From Anaerolineae bacterium (GTDB lineage: Bacteria; Chloroflexota; Anaerolineae; Anaerolineales; Anaerolineaceae): a stretch of 64,000 nucleotides of DNA. The stretch lies in contig JABLXC010000003.1 in NCBI GenBank assembly GCA_013178185.1, positions 1-64,000 on the forward strand, written 5' to 3'. Shown here piece by piece: positions 42,941-52,175 of this stretch. The notes beneath the pieces were generated by a model, which saw only the letters and a list, made by a program, of their open reading frames with translations, was not told the origin of the DNA and searched no databases. The position numbers and the translations under genes were made by a program. Every line of letters begins with the position of its first letter. The first letter of the stretch is position 1.

Positions 42941-45433
42941 CTAGCGCACTTCGAAGCGCACCCGATTGCTCTCGAACCGTTCCCCTTTCTCCGTGCTACT
43001 CGCTGCCCAGGCGGTGTGGTTTCCCTTTTCGATCTGCCACCAGGCTTCGTAAGGCGGCTGACTCGCGACTGCCACCGGTGTGCCATCCACGTAGAAGGTC
43101 ACCAGCCCACCCCCAGGCAAGCCGGAAGCCTGCAAGCGCAGTTGCTGCGCTTCTAGCGGTAGCTTATCGGAGAGAAAAAATACCGCATTGGGAGCTGGTG
43201 AGAGCAAGCGTAGCCCGGCGATTGGCCCGCCTTCTGTCGCTGTTGTTGCGGAGGCGGCTTGGCTCGTCAGGTCACTCCAGACCGTCAACCCATGCGCTCG
43301 TGCCCAGCGTTCCGCCTGCGGCGGCAGGTTCACCGCCGTGACGACCACCCGACGTTCCGGCGGCGTACTCTCATCAGCCAGTCGGCTGGTGGCCTGGTCG
43401 ATCTCTGCCAGGCGATAGAAGGAATCCTCGCTTCGGGGCTGCGTGCCCGGGATGAACCATTCCAGCCGCCGGTTGGGGCATGCTGGGGTCGGCAGTTTTC
43501 CGGAAAGCCCGCAGATTTCTAACTGGATCAGCCCGTCCGGGCGGGTGAATGCCTCTTCGGGCCTGGCGGACAGCACGGAGCGCATCATCTGCGCCCAGAT
43601 GGGTGCTGCGCCGGTCAGCCCGGTGATGTTGTGCATCGCCTCGTGACTGGTATTCCCCACCCAGACGCCCACCACCAACGAAGGCGTGTAGCCGATCGTC
43701 CAATTATCGTGAAAGTTGGTCGTCGTCCCTGTTTTAACCGCCGCCGGCCGGTCCAGTCGTAAAATGCTATCGCGCCCGAAACCGATCAGGCGGGCGTTAT
43801 CGTCGCTGAGAATGTCGGTGATGAGCCAAGCTACGCGCGCATCAAGCACCTTTTCAGCTGGCTCAGAGAGGTGGCGGTAATAGGTTTTTCCCTGATTGTC
43901 AGATATCTCTAGGATCGCAAAGGGACTGACCCGGTAGCCTCCGTTCGCAAACGCGCCGTATGCGGCGGTTAGCTCCAACAGGCGGACTTCACCTCCGCCC
44001 AGCGCCACCGAGAGGTCGGCCTGGTAGGGGTCCTCGAGCGTTGTGATACCCAGCCGACTGGCGAAAGAATAGAAAGCGGGCAGCCCGACATGCTCTAGCG
44101 CGATCACCGCTGGAACGTTTAGGGAAGAAGCCAGCGCCTCACGCGCCAGCACGGGCCCATGCTCCAACCCATCGTAATTGACCGGTGTGTAGGGTTTGCC
44201 GTCGTGCGTTTCAAAGTGGGTGGTCACGTCCAGGATCATCGTCCCTGGCGACCAGGGTTGCGGCCGCTGTGGGTCGAAGGCAGCCGCGTAGATTAACGGC
44301 TTGAGCGCCGAACCGGGCTGGCGCGGCGAGAGCGCCATGTTTACAGCGCCAGCCTGGCTGGCATTGAAATAATCCGGGCTGCCGACCATTGCCAGAATCT
44401 CGCCGCTGCGCGGGTCAATGGCAACCAGCGCAGCACTGTTGACATTGTGGCCGAAGGGATCGTCTGTCTGGGTTCGCAGCCGCTCTAGCTGGTTGCTCAC
44501 AGCCTGCTCGGCCAGGCGCTGCCAGTCCAGGTTAAGTGTCGTGCGCACCTCCAAGCCGCGGCCCGCTCGCAATTCTTCGGGAGTGAAAAGACGGTCTAGT
44601 TGAGAACGCACCATCATCACAAAGTGAGGCGCGTCCATCGGGTAGGGGCTTTCCGCTAGCTTCAAGCGTTCACGGGCTGCGAGATTGGCCTCTTCGGCGG
44701 TAAGATAGCCTTGTTTAACCATTAACCCAAGCACTGTCTTCTGGCGGCTTTTGGCTGCCTCCAGGTTGTCAAAAGGGTCGTAAAGGGCGGGCGCCTGCGG
44801 CAGACCAGCCAGCAAAGCACATTCGGCCACATCCAGCTCGGAAACAGGTTTTCCAAAGTAGGTTTGTGCCGCCGCTTCTACTCCGTAGGCCAGCTTACCG
44901 TAATAGGTCTGGTTCAGATATAATGCCAGCACCTCGTCTTTGCTGTAACGTCGGGTGATTTGCCACGCCAGCGCGATTTCACGCAGTTTGCGGCGCAGGA
45001 TGCGCTGGTTGCGCTCGTCCTCTTCCAGCAGCAAATTACGGGCTACCTGTTGCGTTAGCGTGCTGCCGCCAGCGAGCACCTCCCCACCCCGCAGGTTGAT
45101 CCAAAGCGCTCGCAGGATGCCGACCAGGTCTACACCGGGGTTCAGGTAAAAAGAACTGTCCTCAGTTGCGATTGTCGCCTGGCGCAACGCCAGGGGCATT
45201 ACTTCCAGCGGCAGCGGGGTATGCCTGCCGCCTTCTGCCGGAAGGATTTCGTAGAGCAGCCGTCCTTCCCGGTCGGTGATGCGCATACTTGGGGGGTTCA
45301 ACCGTTCGGTGAGCTTTGCCGCGTCTGGGAGGTCTTTCAACGCCCAGTGGAACAACTCCGCTGCGCTGACTATCGTGATTGCCAGGATTGCCAGCAGAAC
45401 GGACCAGATCACTTTTTTCCTTGAATTGCGCAT
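42941..45433 (-). CDS. pbpC: Penicillin-binding protein 1C
   Basis: 830 residues. A membrane anchor at about 9-27 is followed by a GT51 glycosyltransferase (about 55-235) with A-T-E-D-S-S-F and G-G-S-T-L-T-Q-Q. The transpeptidase (about 300-600) has the SxxK Ser in P-G-S-A-L-K, the S-L-N motif and K-T-G-T-T. A C-terminal BiPBP_C domain (last ~90 residues) marks the 1C subclass. It polymerises and cross-links peptidoglycan at the outer face of the membrane. In many bacteria pbpC is next to the alpha-2-macroglobulin gene; here they converge with one gene between them. Confidence 0.93.
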   Translation of the reverse strand: MRNSRKKVIWSVLLAILAITIVSAAELFHWALKDLPDAAKLTERLNPPSMRITDREGRLLYEILPAEGGRHTPLPLEVMPLALRQATIATEDSSFYLNPGVDLVGILRALWINLRGGEVLAGGSTLTQQVARNLLLEEDERNQRILRRKLREIALAWQITRRYSKDEVLALYLNQTYYGKLAYGVEAAAQTYFGKPVSELDVAECALLAGLPQAPALYDPFDNLEAAKSRQKTVLGLMVKQGYLTAEEANLAARERLKLAESPYPMDAPHFVMMVRSQLDRLFTPEELRAGRGLEVRTTLNLDWQRLAEQAVSNQLERLRTQTDDPFGHNVNSAALVAIDPRSGEILAMVGSPDYFNASQAGAVNMALSPRQPGSALKPLIYAAAFDPQRPQPWSPGTMILDVTTHFETHDGKPYTPVNYDGLEHGPVLAREALASSLNVPAVIALEHVGLPAFYSFASRLGITTLEDPYQADLSVALGGGEVRLLELTAAYGAFANGGYRVSPFAILEISDNQGKTYYRHLSEPAEKVLDARVAWLITDILSDDNARLIGFGRDSILRLDRPAAVKTGTTTNFHDNWTIGYTPSLVVGVWVGNTSHEAMHNITGLTGAAPIWAQMMRSVLSARPEEAFTRPDGLIQLEICGLSGKLPTPACPNRRLEWFIPGTQPRSEDSFYRLAEIDQATSRLADESTPPERRVVVTAVNLPPQAERWARAHGLTVWSDLTSQAASATTATEGGPIAGLRLLSPAPNAVFFLSDKLPLEAQQLRLQASGLPGGGLVTFYVDGTPVAVASQPPYEAWWQIEKGNHTAWAASSTEKGERFESNRVRFEVR

Positions 45434-45590
45434 CCTTTTTCCTACGCGGCAGTTCTCTTTATTCTGCCGGTTTGAGTTGATTATAAGACGATTCCAAACT
45501 GCCAGAAGTTTCCATATCTACCCACTTCTCCGAATCTTTTAACCATCGTATAATAGCCGTGTTATTTAGAAATCATTCAGGGAGTAAACC

Positions 45591-46304
45591 ATGGGCGCTT
45601 TGTCGAGCCGTCAATTCTTTATCTTGCGAGCCTGGGCGGTGCATTTCTATACCAGCTTGGGTCTGCCCTTTGCTTTCCTGGCGCTGGATGCACTCTACAA
45701 AGAGAATGCCCATCTTATGTTTATCTACCTGGCAATTTGCATGTTCATTGACTCCACAGACGGCACCCTGGCGCGTTCCTGGAAGGTCACCACCTGGGTG
45801 CCCCAGTTTGACGGCCGCCGCCTGGATGACATTATTGATTATATGACTTATGCCTTCATACCGCTCTTTTTCTCTTACCGTTTTGGTCTGGTTACCGGTG
45901 AAGGTGGGCTGTTCACTCTTTTTATCGTGATGATTGCTGCAGTTTATGGTTTTTGCCAGAAGGCTGCCAAGACCAATGATGGTTATTTTACGGGCTTTCC
46001 GAACTACTGGAATATCGTTATTTTTTATCTCTATTTGCTCGGCACCCCACCGGTTATCAACAGTATTATTTTGCTGGTTTTCGCCGCCCTTATTTTTGTC
46101 CCGGTAGGGTATGCCAGTTTCAGTACAATTCATCTGCGTAGATTGGTTGTGACCGTTTCGGGTCTGTATGGGGTGGTTCTGCTTTTCATGCTGATCTTAT
46201 GGGATCGCCTTACTCTGCCCATTATCCTGATTTCTATGGCGTTCCCGCTCCTCTACACGGCCATTTCGCTTTACCTGCACTTTACCCGCCGCACAACCGC
46301 CTAG
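45591..46304 (+). CDS. CDP-alcohol phosphatidyltransferase, phosphatidylcholine-synthase-like
   Basis: 237 residues with about seven to eight membrane helices. The CDP-alcohol motif D-G-x2-A-R...G-x3-D-x3-D runs from about residue 58, with all acids present. The spacer before the Gly is longer than in PgsA, as in phosphatidylcholine synthases, and an F-P-N-Y-W-N motif in the middle also recalls that family. It would join a CDP-diacylglycerol lipid to an alcohol; choline is a guess. A TATAAT at 45549-45554 and GGGAG before the ATG are visible. Confidence 0.75.
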   Translation: MGALSSRQFFILRAWAVHFYTSLGLPFAFLALDALYKENAHLMFIYLAICMFIDSTDGTLARSWKVTTWVPQFDGRRLDDIIDYMTYAFIPLFFSYRFGLVTGEGGLFTLFIVMIAAVYGFCQKAAKTNDGYFTGFPNYWNIVIFYLYLLGTPPVINSIILLVFAALIFVPVGYASFSTIHLRRLVVTVSGLYGVVLLFMLILWDRLTLPIILISMAFPLLYTAISLYLHFTRRTTA

Positions 46305-46328
46305 CCTGAAAACGTAACCTTGTTTTAA

Positions 46329-46358
46329 GTTCCGGGCGCTGGCGATCAGACCCGGAGC
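46329..46358 (+). terminator. Rho-independent terminator
   Basis: An 8-bp stem (GTTCCGGG with CCCGGAGC, one G-U pair) and 14-base loop followed by TTTTGTTT, just after the phosphatidyltransferase gene. Confidence 0.65.
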
Positions 46359-46382
46359 TTTTGTTTATCAGAGGAGTTATTT

Positions 46383-47078
46383 ATGATCTCAAGTCTTAAA
46401 AACTTCCTCACCATCCGCCCCGCCCAGGCTGAAGATGCTGCGCTCATCCTCGGCGCATACCGGCCAGTCTGGCCCGAAGAAGTGGTGGACCAGGCGCAAA
46501 TCCAGGCTGCCCTACAGGACCCTTCTCACGCGACCGTGATTGCGCTCTGGGGCGGGAAGGCAGTCGGTTTTGCGGATGGTTTCTTGACTGTTTCACCGGA
46601 TGGCGTGCGGCGATGGGAGTTTGACCTGTTGGGGATTATCCCAGAGTGGCGCGGTCAGGGGATTGCCGGGCAGCTCATACAGACCAATCTTGCCCAGGCA
46701 ACCGCGTTCCACCCGCAGTTCGCCCGCGCGCTGATACGCCTTGAGAACATAGCCAGCCAGCGTGTGTTCGCATCCGCTGGTTTTCTGGAACAACCGGCTG
46801 TATATTATCTTTATGTCGCCCGCTTGCCCGTGAAAAGCCATTTCGCCGCGCCGCTGGGAGCAACCCTTGTTCCGGTTCAGACCTTTGCTTACAATGGTTT
46901 CTGGTTGGAAGGGTATCTCACCGAAGAAGCTTTGTGGGCGGCGCGGGCAGCTTTGACGGAAACCGGGGATCTGGCTGGTGTTTTGATCCATGCCAAGCGG
47001 GCGTCTGATCGTCGAGCCGCCGTTGCGTCTGGCTATGACCTGGTAGGCGCTTATCGTTGGTGGCATTACTGCTGGTGA
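46383..47078 (+). CDS. GNAT-family acetyltransferase
   Basis: 231 residues. The GNAT core is in the first 150: a D-L-L-G-I-I-P strand, the R-G-Q-G-I-A-G-Q acetyl-CoA loop at about 97-104, then N-I-A-S-Q-R-V-F-A-S-A-G-F. The last ~80 residues form an extra domain that ends in a second partial GNAT-like A-V-A-S-G-Y segment, so it may be a degenerate tandem. GAGGAG precedes the ATG. A second GNAT follows 48 bases downstream. Confidence 0.8.
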   Translation: MISSLKNFLTIRPAQAEDAALILGAYRPVWPEEVVDQAQIQAALQDPSHATVIALWGGKAVGFADGFLTVSPDGVRRWEFDLLGIIPEWRGQGIAGQLIQTNLAQATAFHPQFARALIRLENIASQRVFASAGFLEQPAVYYLYVARLPVKSHFAAPLGATLVPVQTFAYNGFWLEGYLTEEALWAARAALTETGDLAGVLIHAKRASDRRAAVASGYDLVGAYRWWHYCW

Positions 47079-47126
47079 AGCAGGTCTGTCCGGCTGTTCA
47101 GCGCGGTATGATTTTGGAGGGAGATC

Positions 47127-47990
47127 ATGATTTTACAAGTTTACCTGACTGCGTCCGAGTTCTTAGAAAAAGCTCAGAATTACTTGTTGCAAGATGAGGC
47201 GATCAATAATCTCATGTTGGGCCTGGCAGTTTACCTCAAACACCAGCCAGAAACCGACAAACCGCCGTCTTATATGGCTACCGTCGAACAAGGCAGCCAG
47301 TTCCTCCTGGCGGCTCTGATGACCCCTCCAAGATCGGTCATTCTCTTTAGCCCTGGGGAGCCAGACCGTGAGGCCTGTGAAGTGGTGGCCAGGGATCTGC
47401 AATCTGGTGGATGGCAGGTCGTGGGGGTTAATGCGGTCTCGCCGTTGTCTGCTGTTTTTGCAGAAACCTGGCAAGAGTTGACCGGATGCTCTTACCGGCC
47501 CTGGCTGCAGATGCATACCTATAAACTTGAGCGGGTGGTTTGGCCAGAGCCCATGCCGCCCGGACGCTTGCGCCAGGCTGTTCCGGAGGATATTCCCTGG
47601 GCCGAGGATTGGCTGTTCCGCTTTCATAAGGAAGCGCTCAAACTGGAGGATCGCCAGGCCATGCATCGCACGGCTGAGGATGTGATTTCATCGCACAGTC
47701 TTCATGTTTGGGAGGACGATGGTCACCCTGTCTCGATGGCCTCTGGTCGTCGCCCTTCGCCGCATGGTATTGTCATCGCAATGGTTTATACCCCGCCGGA
47801 ATTCCGCGGGCGGGGATATGCTAGCGCTTGTGTTGCAAGTCTTTGCCAGTATTATCTGGATTCGGGTAAATCTTTTTGTTCACTTTTTGCAGATTTGGAG
47901 AATCCCACCTCCAATCATATCTACCAGCGGATTGGTTTTCAATGGATAGGCAATTTTACGGAATACCGTTTTCTCCCGGAAATGGCGTAA
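47127..47990 (+). CDS. GNAT-family acetyltransferase, two-domain
   Basis: 287 residues. The N-terminal half (about 1-135) is a divergent GNAT-like or helper domain. The C-terminal half (about 150-285) has a clear acetyl-CoA site, F-R-G-R-G-Y-A-S, with V-Y-T-P-P-E before it and N-H-I-Y-Q-R-I-G-F after it. GGAGGGAG is placed about 3 bases before the ATG. Probably co-transcribed with the preceding GNAT gene; substrate unknown. Confidence 0.8.
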   Translation: MILQVYLTASEFLEKAQNYLLQDEAINNLMLGLAVYLKHQPETDKPPSYMATVEQGSQFLLAALMTPPRSVILFSPGEPDREACEVVARDLQSGGWQVVGVNAVSPLSAVFAETWQELTGCSYRPWLQMHTYKLERVVWPEPMPPGRLRQAVPEDIPWAEDWLFRFHKEALKLEDRQAMHRTAEDVISSHSLHVWEDDGHPVSMASGRRPSPHGIVIAMVYTPPEFRGRGYASACVASLCQYYLDSGKSFCSLFADLENPTSNHIYQRIGFQWIGNFTEYRFLPEMA

Positions 47991-48145
47991 CCCGATTGAA
48001 TAGTTTCATAGTGCAGCCGGACAGCTTACAACCGGCTGGCTTGCCTGCTTGCGGTGGAGAGTGTATTCATTTTCTAAATTTCACGAGGATTGTCTGTCGG
48101 ATGGTGATATACTAGGATTTTGAATCTTACCTCAGGAGTCCAATT

Positions 48146-48958
48146 ATGACAGGCTCTTTGTTAACGAAACGTCTCTTCTTTCTGGGGGGTGCGCTTTTGC
48201 TCCTGGCCCTGAACGCCTGTTCGCTGGGCGGCACGGAGATTACCCCGGCGCCGCAGATTGTAGAAGTTACCCGGATCGTTGAAAACACAACGATCGTTAC
48301 TCAAATTGTTGAGGTCGAGAAGGTTATCACGGCTACCGCTCAGCCCAGCTCGCTGCCCCCCGTGGCTTCGTTGACTGGACAACCTGGCCAGACTACCCCG
48401 CTGGCGGTTGACGCCAGTGTCCCAGCCGATGGTTTTGCCGGTTGGTGTGTGCCGAAGGATGTCTTTGACTCCCCTGAAGGTCTCCAGCAAGCTGGAGCCA
48501 TGCCGGAAGGCGCCAACCCCATCAGGGTGGTAGATGGCAAAAAAGAAGTGGTGATCGAAGCCCAAAATTGCTCTTTTGTCTACACATTAGACCGTCCCCT
48601 GCCTGCTGGAACGCAGTTAAAAATGTTCGATAACAGTGGTTCTCCTTTTCTTACTGCTAGCCTCACGCCGACAACTCAATTTCCTAACAAGGGTTACGTC
48701 ACGGTTACCCATCCTTATGTGATCAACCCGCCTTATTGGACGATTATTTACAGGCTAGATTTGGTTGGGCCTGATGGCAAGGTACTACGTTCGGATGAAG
48801 TTAATTTCAAACGAGGGTGGACGCCGCGCGTATGTTACGATGGTTCATGGCCTGATCCTGTTACCCTTAAGTGCAAATTCATGGGCGAGGCGCATCCCTG
48901 GGATCCCTGGTATGGTAAAGAAAATCCCTATGAGCCCACGCTCGATCTGAGCGATTGA
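48146..48958 (+). CDS. Hypothetical lipoprotein
   Basis: 270 residues. The signal ends L-A-L-N-A-C (lipobox Cys about 25). It is followed by a Val/Ile/Thr/Glu-rich repeat (about 37-65, the E-V-T-R-I-V-E style common in Chloroflexota lipoproteins) and a Pro/Thr linker. The globular part from about 95 ends with a Trp/Pro/Tyr-rich segment. A TATACT at 48108-48113 may be the -10, with AGGAG before the ATG. No domain recognised. Confidence 0.7.
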   Translation: MTGSLLTKRLFFLGGALLLLALNACSLGGTEITPAPQIVEVTRIVENTTIVTQIVEVEKVITATAQPSSLPPVASLTGQPGQTTPLAVDASVPADGFAGWCVPKDVFDSPEGLQQAGAMPEGANPIRVVDGKKEVVIEAQNCSFVYTLDRPLPAGTQLKMFDNSGSPFLTASLTPTTQFPNKGYVTVTHPYVINPPYWTIIYRLDLVGPDGKVLRSDEVNFKRGWTPRVCYDGSWPDPVTLKCKFMGEAHPWDPWYGKENPYEPTLDLSD

Positions 48959-49113
48959 GTTTTTTGCGCTGACCCTTGTTGATCTGCTCACCAGGCGCTT
49001 TGACGGCACTTTGCTGGAGATGCCGACCATAAAGCGCAAGCGTTGACCATTTTGGCGGTTGGCTTGATTTATGATACGGTCATCCAACTTTTGCATCGGA
49101 GAACTCTGGACGA

Positions 49114-49863
49114 ATGTCTAAAAATGCTTTCGACGTTCTGTTGTTGTTGGCGCGTCCCGCCGCCGGAAAAAGCGAGATCATCCACTACCTCAAACAAATT
49201 CCGGAGCAAGAGCGCCTGAAACGTTTCCACATCGGCGTTATGGATGAGATTGATGATTTTCCCATGTTGTGGGCGTGGTTCGAAGAAGATGATCTACTCA
49301 GCCGTATGCGCAAGCCGCGTTTGCATTCCACCCCCGACGGATACTTTAAAAAGACTTATTTTTGGGATTTGCTCATCGAGCGGATTTCACTGGAGTATCA
49401 GAAGCGTTTGAGGGATTATCCTTTTATTCCTGGAGAAGTGACCACCCTGGTGGAGTTCGCACGCGGCAGCCAGCACGGTGGTTTCCGGCGGGCTTTTGAG
49501 CATCTTTCGTCTGAAATGGCGCAGCGGGCTGCTATTCTTTATGTGTGCGTCTCTTACGCGGAATCGCTTCGCAAGAACCGCAGGCGCTTTAATCCCGAGC
49601 GACCAGACAGTGTTCTCCAGCATGGACTTCCCGATGACAAAATGGAGCGTTTGTATAAAGACAGCGATTGGGATAAGCTAAGCGGCGGCGCAGACCAGGG
49701 AACCCTTCAAATTCAGGGTTTTAATGTGCCATTCATCGTCTTCGAGAATGAAGACGACATTACAACATCGGGCGGCGAGCGGCTTGGGGCGCGGTTGGAA
49801 GAAACCCTCGGTAGGTTATGGAAATTATATTCTTCTTCCCCTAAATTTTTTGCGCCCAGGTAG
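49114..49863 (+). CDS. Unrecognised P-loop protein
   Basis: 249 residues. A Walker-A-like A-R-P-A-A-G-K-S-E at about 13-21 opens the protein after a hydrophobic strand, as in nucleotide kinases. An I-G-V-M-D-E-I-D-D-F segment follows near 45-50. The rest is highly charged and helical, and a second hydrophobic strand A-A-I-L-Y-V-C-V occurs near 145. It may be a small-molecule kinase or signalling ATPase. It lies upstream of xpt-guaA but is about 110 bases away and not clearly linked. Confidence 0.6.
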   Translation: MSKNAFDVLLLLARPAAGKSEIIHYLKQIPEQERLKRFHIGVMDEIDDFPMLWAWFEEDDLLSRMRKPRLHSTPDGYFKKTYFWDLLIERISLEYQKRLRDYPFIPGEVTTLVEFARGSQHGGFRRAFEHLSSEMAQRAAILYVCVSYAESLRKNRRRFNPERPDSVLQHGLPDDKMERLYKDSDWDKLSGGADQGTLQIQGFNVPFIVFENEDDITTSGGERLGARLEETLGRLWKLYSSSPKFFAPR

Positions 49864-49972
49864 CTCTGTATTCTTTAGGATTTTTCTCCATACAACCTGC
49901 CTTCTCTACCAAAAAGACCTGGCCGGTTGTAAAATGTCCATACCATTTTGATTTTTATCCGTGGAGGGCAGC

Positions 49973-50545
49973 ATGCAACTGTTGAAAGACCGTATTATTA
50001 GAGATGGAAAGAACCTGGGAGGGGGGATTCTGAAGGTTGATGGGTTTATCAATCACCAGGTTGATCCTGTGCTGATGGACGCCTGCGGGCAGGAACTGGC
50101 GCGGCGTTTTTCCAATGTGAATGCAACCAGGGTGTTGACAGCCGAAATTTCCGGCATTGCTCCGGCGTTGATGACCGCCCGTTACCTCGGTTTGCCGGTT
50201 GTCTATGCTCGAAAGTCGAAGCCGGTCACCATGCCTGATACGGTTTACCTGACGGTGGCGCCTTCGCACACGCGCGGGCGCTCGGTAGAACTGATTGTCT
50301 CTCCGGAATATTTAGGGCGCGGGGAACGGGTGTTGATCATCGATGATTTTCTTGCCACTGGTGCTACCATCCTTGGGCTGGTGCGCCTAGCCCAGGCTGC
50401 CGGCGCAACGCTGGTGGGGATAGGGGCATTGGTTGAAAAGATTTTTGAAGGCGGGCGCGACGCCCTTATGCCGCTGGGCGTTCCGGTTGAATCGCTGGTT
50501 TGCATCACCTCGATGGATCACGGCCAGCTTGTCTTTAAGGAATAA
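49973..50545 (+). CDS. xpt: Xanthine phosphoribosyltransferase
   Basis: 190 residues converting xanthine and PRPP to XMP for guanine nucleotide salvage. The N-terminus (L-K-V-D-G-F-I-N-H-Q-V-D-P) matches Bacillus-type Xpt, and the PRPP loop V-L-I-I-D-D-F-L-A-T-G-A-T lies at about 121-133. GGAGGG sits 5 bases before the ATG at 49973; a GTG 12 bases upstream is within the ribosome site and was rejected. guaA starts 6 bases downstream, so XMP made here is used directly. No purine riboswitch is visible upstream. Confidence 0.92.
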   Translation: MQLLKDRIIRDGKNLGGGILKVDGFINHQVDPVLMDACGQELARRFSNVNATRVLTAEISGIAPALMTARYLGLPVVYARKSKPVTMPDTVYLTVAPSHTRGRSVELIVSPEYLGRGERVLIIDDFLATGATILGLVRLAQAAGATLVGIGALVEKIFEGGRDALMPLGVPVESLVCITSMDHGQLVFKE

Positions 50546-50551
50546 TTTTCG

Positions 50552-52102
50552 ATGACGAACGCCATTGCCATCCTGGATTACGGTTCGCAATATACCCAAC
50601 TAATTGCCCGGCGGGTGCGTGAACTGCAAGTCTATTGCGAACTATTTCCCTGGGACGCGCCCGAGGAAACAGTTCAGGCCATTCATCCGGCGGGGTATAT
50701 TCTTTCAGGTGGACCGCTTTCAGTGTACGCCAAAGATGCGCCCACGTTGCCGCCATATGTGATCGAATCGGGTTTGCCGGTGCTGGGCATTTGTTATGGG
50801 ATGCAGCTACTGGTATATACGCTGGGGGGCAGGGTGTCTCCCGCCGGAGAACGGGAATATGGGCCAGCGGAAATCGAAACCCTGGCGGATAACCCGCTCT
50901 TGCCATCTGGAAAACAGCCGGTCTGGATGTCTCACGGCGACCGGATCGAAACGCTCCCGCCGGGTTTTCGAGTGCTGGCGCGCAGCGGTAACTGTCCGGT
51001 TGCTGCGTTGGGAGATGAAAAGAACCGCTGGTTTGGCGTTCAGTTTCATCCCGAAGTTCGACATACCCCTGGCGGGCGCGAGCTATTGAGCCGTTTTGTT
51101 ATGGAGATCTGCAAAGCAGAGGCCGACTGGACACCCGCTTCTATCATTACTCAGTCTGTAGAGCGTATTCGTGCCCAGGTAGGCAACGAACGAGTGCTGT
51201 CGGCTGTTAGCGGGGGGGTTGATTCCAGCGTGGCAACCGCGCTGGTCAGGCGGGCGGTTGGCGATCAGCTTACGGCCATACTTGTTGACACCGGTATGCT
51301 TCGGAAAGATGAACGCAGCCAGGTAGAAGCGGCTTTTCAACAGTCGCTGGGGGGAGGCCTGACGGTGGTAGACGCCTCGCAGACGTTCTTGAGCAGGCTG
51401 GCCGGGGTGACTGAACCGGAGGTCAAGCGTCGTATTATCGGAGAAACGTTCATCCGTATCTTCGAAGCCCAGGCGCTCAAAGTTGGCAAGCCGCGTTTTC
51501 TCGTGCAGGGCACAATTTATCCTGACGTGGTCGAATCCAGCGCGCCGGACCGTTCAAAAGCGGAAAGAATCAAAACCCACCACAATGTTGGCGGTCTTCC
51601 TTCTGACCTATCGTTTGAGCTGGTGGAGCCGCTTCGTTATCTCTTTAAGGACGAGGTGCGGGCGGTGGGCGAAGCCCTGGGTCTGCCTTCTGAACTGGTT
51701 TGGCGGCAGCCATTCCCCGGACCGGGGCTGGCGGTGCGCTGCCTGGGCGAGATCACGGCGGCGCGGCTCGAAAAACTTCGCCAGGCCGACGCGATCTTCA
51801 CCACCGAACTGGCGGAGGCTGGCTTTCTGGGTGAGAATAGCGGTGAAGAAGGGGTGGCGCAGGCTTTTGCTGTCTTGCTGCCGGTGCGTACGGTGGGCGT
51901 GATGGGAGACCAGCGCACATATCAGGAGGTTGTGGCGCTGCGGGCTGTAACTACTTCTGACTTTATGACTGCAGACTGGGCGCGCCTGCCGCCGGATTTG
52001 TTGGCCCGGGTAGCCAATCGTATTGTTAATGAAGTCTCCGGCGTCAACCGAGTTGCTTACGATATTACCAGCAAACCACCCGCGACCATCGAGTGGGAAT
52101 GA
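50552..52102 (+). CDS. guaA: GMP synthase (glutamine-hydrolysing)
   Basis: 516 residues. The class I glutamine amidotransferase domain (about 1-195) has nucleophile Cys in G-I-C-Y-G-M-Q and the catalytic His in Q-F-H-P-E-V. The ATP pyrophosphatase domain (about 200-390) has the S-G-G-V-D-S-S P-loop, and the C-terminal dimerisation domain ends in P-P-A-T-I-E-W-E. It converts XMP to GMP. It is the second gene of a purine salvage pair with xpt. Confidence 0.96.
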   Translation: MTNAIAILDYGSQYTQLIARRVRELQVYCELFPWDAPEETVQAIHPAGYILSGGPLSVYAKDAPTLPPYVIESGLPVLGICYGMQLLVYTLGGRVSPAGEREYGPAEIETLADNPLLPSGKQPVWMSHGDRIETLPPGFRVLARSGNCPVAALGDEKNRWFGVQFHPEVRHTPGGRELLSRFVMEICKAEADWTPASIITQSVERIRAQVGNERVLSAVSGGVDSSVATALVRRAVGDQLTAILVDTGMLRKDERSQVEAAFQQSLGGGLTVVDASQTFLSRLAGVTEPEVKRRIIGETFIRIFEAQALKVGKPRFLVQGTIYPDVVESSAPDRSKAERIKTHHNVGGLPSDLSFELVEPLRYLFKDEVRAVGEALGLPSELVWRQPFPGPGLAVRCLGEITAARLEKLRQADAIFTTELAEAGFLGENSGEEGVAQAFAVLLPVRTVGVMGDQRTYQEVVALRAVTTSDFMTADWARLPPDLLARVANRIVNEVSGVNRVAYDITSKPPATIEWE

Positions 52103-52175
52103 CGTATATTGAAGTGCATGGCAAAGGGCAGCTTTTATTTGATAGCCACCCCAGGCCGAACTGAAAGGAGACCCG

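Noticed and set aside
49864-49972. Purine riboswitch expected before xpt
   Set aside because: The 109-base leader lacks the conserved loop and junction sequences of the purine aptamer.
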